Source: Methanomicrobia archaeon (GTDB lineage: Archaea; Methanobacteriota_B; Thermococci; Methanofastidiosales; NM3). From it: a DNA stretch of 8,406 bases. A program made the translations under genes and the position numbers. The notes under the pieces were generated by a model. The model searched no databases. It saw nothing but the letters and a program-made list of their open reading frames with translations, and was not told the DNA's origin. Location of the stretch: the NCBI GenBank assembly GCA_011372835.1, contig DSAJ01000105.1, positions 1-8,406 of the forward strand, in the 5' to 3' direction. Positions 5,862 through 8,406 of the stretch are shown here, in pieces; within the stretch, counting starts at the first letter, position 1; every line of letters starts with the position of its first letter.

Positions 5862-7244
5862 TCATTCATCCCTCAGTACGGCCAGAAGCCCGTTATAATG
5901 GACGACGGCCGCGATGTACACAGTCGCCGCGATGCCATAAATAAGAACCGTTGTCACCGGCCCACCGACGATGCCGACGAAATGCTCGAACACGACGAGA
6001 GGGATGATGCCGGCCATGTTGAGCACGGGGATGTCGAGTGACGGGCGGACGTATGAGAAAAGCACGATTAGCACGATCGCAAGGCTTGCGCCCGTGGCCA
6101 CGCTTGCCCCGAGGATGCCATAACGTGGGATTAACATGAAACAGAGCGCAACATCGAGGATGGCGCACGCGCTCAATGCATACATCGGCACGTGTGGCTT
6201 GTCATACCCTTGCAATGACGATGAAAGCACATAGAAGAGCGAGTAGCAAAACATGCCAAACGCCAGGATGCGCAACGGCATGACGGCCTCTGTCGTATCG
6301 AAGAGCACATAGAGGACCTCCTCGGAAAACGCCATCAGGGAAAATGTCAACGGCAGCGAGACGACGGCGGTAATGCTTAGCGCCCTGCTCACAGTGTGTC
6401 TGGCAAGATGTGTGGAGCGTTGCGCCGTAAGCTCCGACAGGCGGGGAAGAAGCATCATGGAAAGCGCGATGGCAAACGACGGTATCAGCCGTGCGGTCGG
6501 CGCGACGAGGCCGTAGACAGCGGTCTCGTCGGGCCCATAGTAGCGTCCGAGCACGATGATGTCTGCCTGGAAGAGGGTGACGATGCCCAGTGATGTGACA
6601 AGCATCGGCAGGGAAAAACGAAGCATCGAACGTGCGCGCGTCCAGTCGAGGCCATGCGCCGACACACTTCTGAGGTAGGGGACGAGAAGCACCGCAATCC
6701 CCGCTGCGTATGCGATGATGAAGGCAAAGACCGCCCCATCGACACCTAGCGAGACGCCCAACACATAAGCACTTGCCACGGTGACGGCCTGCACGAGAAA
6801 GAGCGCACCGGCGACGATCGCGGCGCGTTGACGCCCGAAGAATATGCCGGTGAGCACGGAAAAGACCATGCCGATGGGTATGACGGTGAACATGATGCGT
6901 AGCGGCCCGATGATCGACTTCTCGAACTGCGGAGAGAGAAACGATGCAAAGGCGGGGGCGAGGACCATGCCTGCGGCAAAGAGGATGATGCCAACTACAG
7001 CAAAGAGGAATGGATACGGATCCTCCCCCTGGTGGCGCGCACGGTCCTCCGATACGTATTTGGACACCGTGGGGGTCACGGCATACGATGTGATGGTGAG
7101 GATGAGATTCTGCACGGGAAGGATGACGGCAATGATGCCGAATCCCGTCGATCCCAATGCGATGCGCAACACGATGCGCAGGATGAAGTTGAGCGCCCGA
7201 TTGAGGGTGTTGGCGATGAACAAGTACAATGACTTCTTATACAT
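5862..7244 (-). CDS. MOP-superfamily flippase (polysaccharide/lipid-linked oligosaccharide transporter)
   Basis: The product is about 460 residues and almost entirely hydrophobic, with some 12-14 predicted membrane helices and short charged loops. The N-terminus (SLYLFIANTLNRALNFILRI), the ITSYAVTPTVSKYVSED motif after the second helix, and the SSSLQGYDKPHVPMYA and MLIPRYGILGASVATG segments are typical of the RfbX/Wzx/MurJ-like polysaccharide biosynthesis branch of the MOP superfamily. Members flip lipid-linked sugars across the membrane; in archaea likely cargoes are precursors for S-layer N-glycans or surface polysaccharide. No glycosyltransferase gene is in the window to confirm a cargo. 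The start at 7244 is an ATG; a TTG at 7250 is also in frame. Neither has a good Shine-Dalgarno, so the message may be leaderless. It lies 32 bases downstream of the thrS stop, and its own stop abuts or overlaps the next gene's start, implying translational coupling. Confidence 0.88.
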   Translation of the reverse strand: MYKKSLYLFIANTLNRALNFILRIVLRIALGSTGFGIIAVILPVQNLILTITSYAVTPTVSKYVSEDRARHQGEDPYPFLFAVVGIILFAAGMVLAPAFASFLSPQFEKSIIGPLRIMFTVIPIGMVFSVLTGIFFGRQRAAIVAGALFLVQAVTVASAYVLGVSLGVDGAVFAFIIAYAAGIAVLLVPYLRSVSAHGLDWTRARSMLRFSLPMLVTSLGIVTLFQADIIVLGRYYGPDETAVYGLVAPTARLIPSFAIALSMMLLPRLSELTAQRSTHLARHTVSRALSITAVVSLPLTFSLMAFSEEVLYVLFDTTEAVMPLRILAFGMFCYSLFYVLSSSLQGYDKPHVPMYALSACAILDVALCFMLIPRYGILGASVATGASLAIVLIVLFSYVRPSLDIPVLNMAGIIPLVVFEHFVGIVGGPVTTVLIYGIAATVYIAAVVHYNGLLAVLRDE

Positions 7245-7268
7245 CCACAACTACGGACGCAGGCAGGA

Positions 7269-7278
7269 TTAATTAATT
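7269..7278 (-). promoter_or_regulatory. possible TATA element for the flippase gene
   Basis: AATTAATTAA lies about 30 bases upstream of the ATG at 7244 and overlaps the thrS stop codon. With normal archaeal spacing, transcription would start at or within a few bases of the start codon, which would explain the missing Shine-Dalgarno. The stretch is not a close TTTAAATA match and could simply be an AT-rich gene junction. Confidence 0.3.
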
Positions 7279-8406
7279 ATCCCCTGAACTTCGGGCGTTT
7301 CGAGAGGTGGTCCGGCAGCGGGAGCGGCCGGTACGGCACGCCAACGGTCTGCGCGCGCAGTGTCTCCCTCATTTGCTCGACTGACATATCGGCCTTCTCC
7401 CCGGTCGAACGTATGCGTACCGAGAGCAAGCCACTATCGCGCTCCTTCTCGCCGATGACGACGATATAGGGAATCCATTCCTTCTCAGCGGCCCGGATCT
7501 TCTTCCCAAGGCTTTCCGACCGGTCGTCAACATCGACACGGAAGTCGCCCAGCTGTGCGACGATGTCGTTGCAAAACGGCACGAGCTCCTCGTTGATGGG
7601 TAGCAGGCGCACCTGTGTCGGGGACAGCCAGAGTGGAAGCATCGGCTTGGTACCCTTCTGTCCATCCATGTACGCCTGTTCAAGGAGCGCAAAGACGTTC
7701 CTGTCGATGGCGCCGGAGACGCTGGTGTGGAGCATGAGGGGATTGACGCGCTCGCCTGCCTCGTTGATGTAGGTCAGGTCGAATCGCTCCGTGTTCTCGA
7801 TGTCGATTTGCACCGTCGAGAGGGCTGACGCCTTCTTGAGGGCGTCGACGAAGTTGAACTCAAACTTCATGACGAAGTAGAACGGGCGCTCGTCCCACAT
7901 CTCGACGAGCGCGGGGCGGCCAAGTTCCCTGACAAGTGATGCGACAAACTCCTTGTTCTCCTCGTAGAACGAGCGTACGAATCGGATGCCTGTCTCGAAG
8001 TTCGTACCCAGGTCCTCCATCCACCTGATGCAGAGCTTGAACTGTTCGAAGAACTCGTTTTTCGCACCGTCCATGTCAGCGACCAGCGTGTGCATGTCGG
8101 GCATGGTAAAGGCCCGAAGGCGCCGAAGGCCCGAGAGCTCGCCCCCCTGCTCACGCCTGAAGCTGTAATGGGTGAGTTCGTAGAGGCGCAGCGGGAGATG
8201 CTTGTAGGATATCGTCATGTCGTGCTTGATAAGATACTGGCCGAAGCATGCGGCAAATCGCAAGAAGAACCTCTTGTCCCCCGAGAGCACGGTGTACTGC
8301 CTTGCGGGGAATCGATGGAGGTATCGCGAGAGCTTGGGATGCTCGAAGTCGTACATGATGGGAGTTTCCACCTCCATCGCGCCATACGAGTGCACGACGT
8401 TGGTGA
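7277..8406 (-). CDS. thrS: threonyl-tRNA synthetase, archaeal type, N-terminus outside the window
   Basis: The frame runs to the window edge without a convincing start; an in-frame GTG at 8395 is only an internal Val codon, since codons for T-N-V continue upstream of it. About 375 C-terminal residues are visible of an expected total of roughly 600 or more. The enzyme charges tRNA-Thr with threonine. Class II signatures are clear: motif 1 around GAMEVETPIMYD, motif 2 FRREQGGELSGL followed by RRLRAFTMPDMH, and motif 3 HTSVSGAIDRNVFALLEQ. The zinc-ligand equivalents appear as Cys in AACFGQYL, His in MPDMH and His in LHTSVSG. The anticodon-binding domain follows from about PLWLSPTQVRLLPI to the C-terminus (KRPKFRG). 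The N-terminal editing domain, which in archaea resembles D-aminoacyl-tRNA deacylase, would be upstream and cannot be seen. It is probably the first of three genes read in this direction within the window. Confidence 0.95.
   Translation of the reverse strand, partial: TNVVHSYGAMEVETPIMYDFEHPKLSRYLHRFPARQYTVLSGDKRFFLRFAACFGQYLIKHDMTISYKHLPLRLYELTHYSFRREQGGELSGLRRLRAFTMPDMHTLVADMDGAKNEFFEQFKLCIRWMEDLGTNFETGIRFVRSFYEENKEFVASLVRELGRPALVEMWDERPFYFVMKFEFNFVDALKKASALSTVQIDIENTERFDLTYINEAGERVNPLMLHTSVSGAIDRNVFALLEQAYMDGQKGTKPMLPLWLSPTQVRLLPINEELVPFCNDIVAQLGDFRVDVDDRSESLGKKIRAAEKEWIPYIVVIGEKERDSGLLSVRIRSTGEKADMSVEQMRETLRAQTVGVPYRPLPLPDHLSKRPKFRG

Noticed and set aside
8393..8395. GTG as the thrS start
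   Set aside because: The frame continues upstream to the window edge, and class II motif 1 begins immediately, so more than 200 residues including the editing domain must precede it.

Overview
This window looks like a stretch of core chromosome from a euryarchaeote with roughly 55-60% GC (estimated by eye). The evidence is an archaeal-type Cdc48/VAT double AAA+ ATPase, an archaeal-type threonyl-tRNA synthetase, a small PRC-barrel protein, BRE/TATA promoter elements of the TTTAAATA type, and strong GGTGA-type Shine-Dalgarno sites. I cannot name the genus. A methanogen-related lineage is possible, but nothing in the window proves it. I see no mobile element, CRISPR array, rRNA or tRNA.

Plus strand, 1-4516. 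The window opens inside the transmembrane T component of an ECF-type ABC importer (1-615, N-terminus cut off). Next comes an AT-rich stretch (616-870) that contrasts with its surroundings. It may hold a 68-codon small gene, or it may simply be the cdc48 promoter region; it contains a good BRE/TATA element and a perfect Shine-Dalgarno for cdc48. cdc48 (871-3117) encodes a complete 748-residue unfoldase whose C-terminus matches the proteasome-docking HbYX pattern. A 189-base gap follows, with a GC-rich hairpin and a second good archaeal promoter. That promoter appears to drive a two-gene operon: a PRC-barrel protein (3307-3597) and the membrane metalloprotease HtpX (3620-4516). The plus-strand block is therefore largely proteostasis: a soluble unfoldase next to a membrane quality-control protease.

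Minus strand, 4520-8406. Transcription converges here, with only 3 bases between the htpX stop and the stop of the opposing gene. Read in their own direction, the minus-strand genes are: threonyl-tRNA synthetase (8406-7277, N-terminus beyond the window), a MOP-superfamily polysaccharide/lipid flippase (7244-5862), and an FAD/NAD(P)-dependent CoA-disulfide reductase/NADH oxidase-like enzyme (5860-4520). The last two are translationally coupled, with stop and start one base apart or overlapping. The oxidoreductase has an unusual cluster of seven cysteines beyond its expected redox cysteine.

Most of the window is ordinary housekeeping sequence. The points worth a second look are the cysteine cluster in the oxidoreductase, the AT-rich island with its possible small gene, the cysteine in the D2 Walker A of Cdc48, and the PRC-barrel/HtpX pairing.
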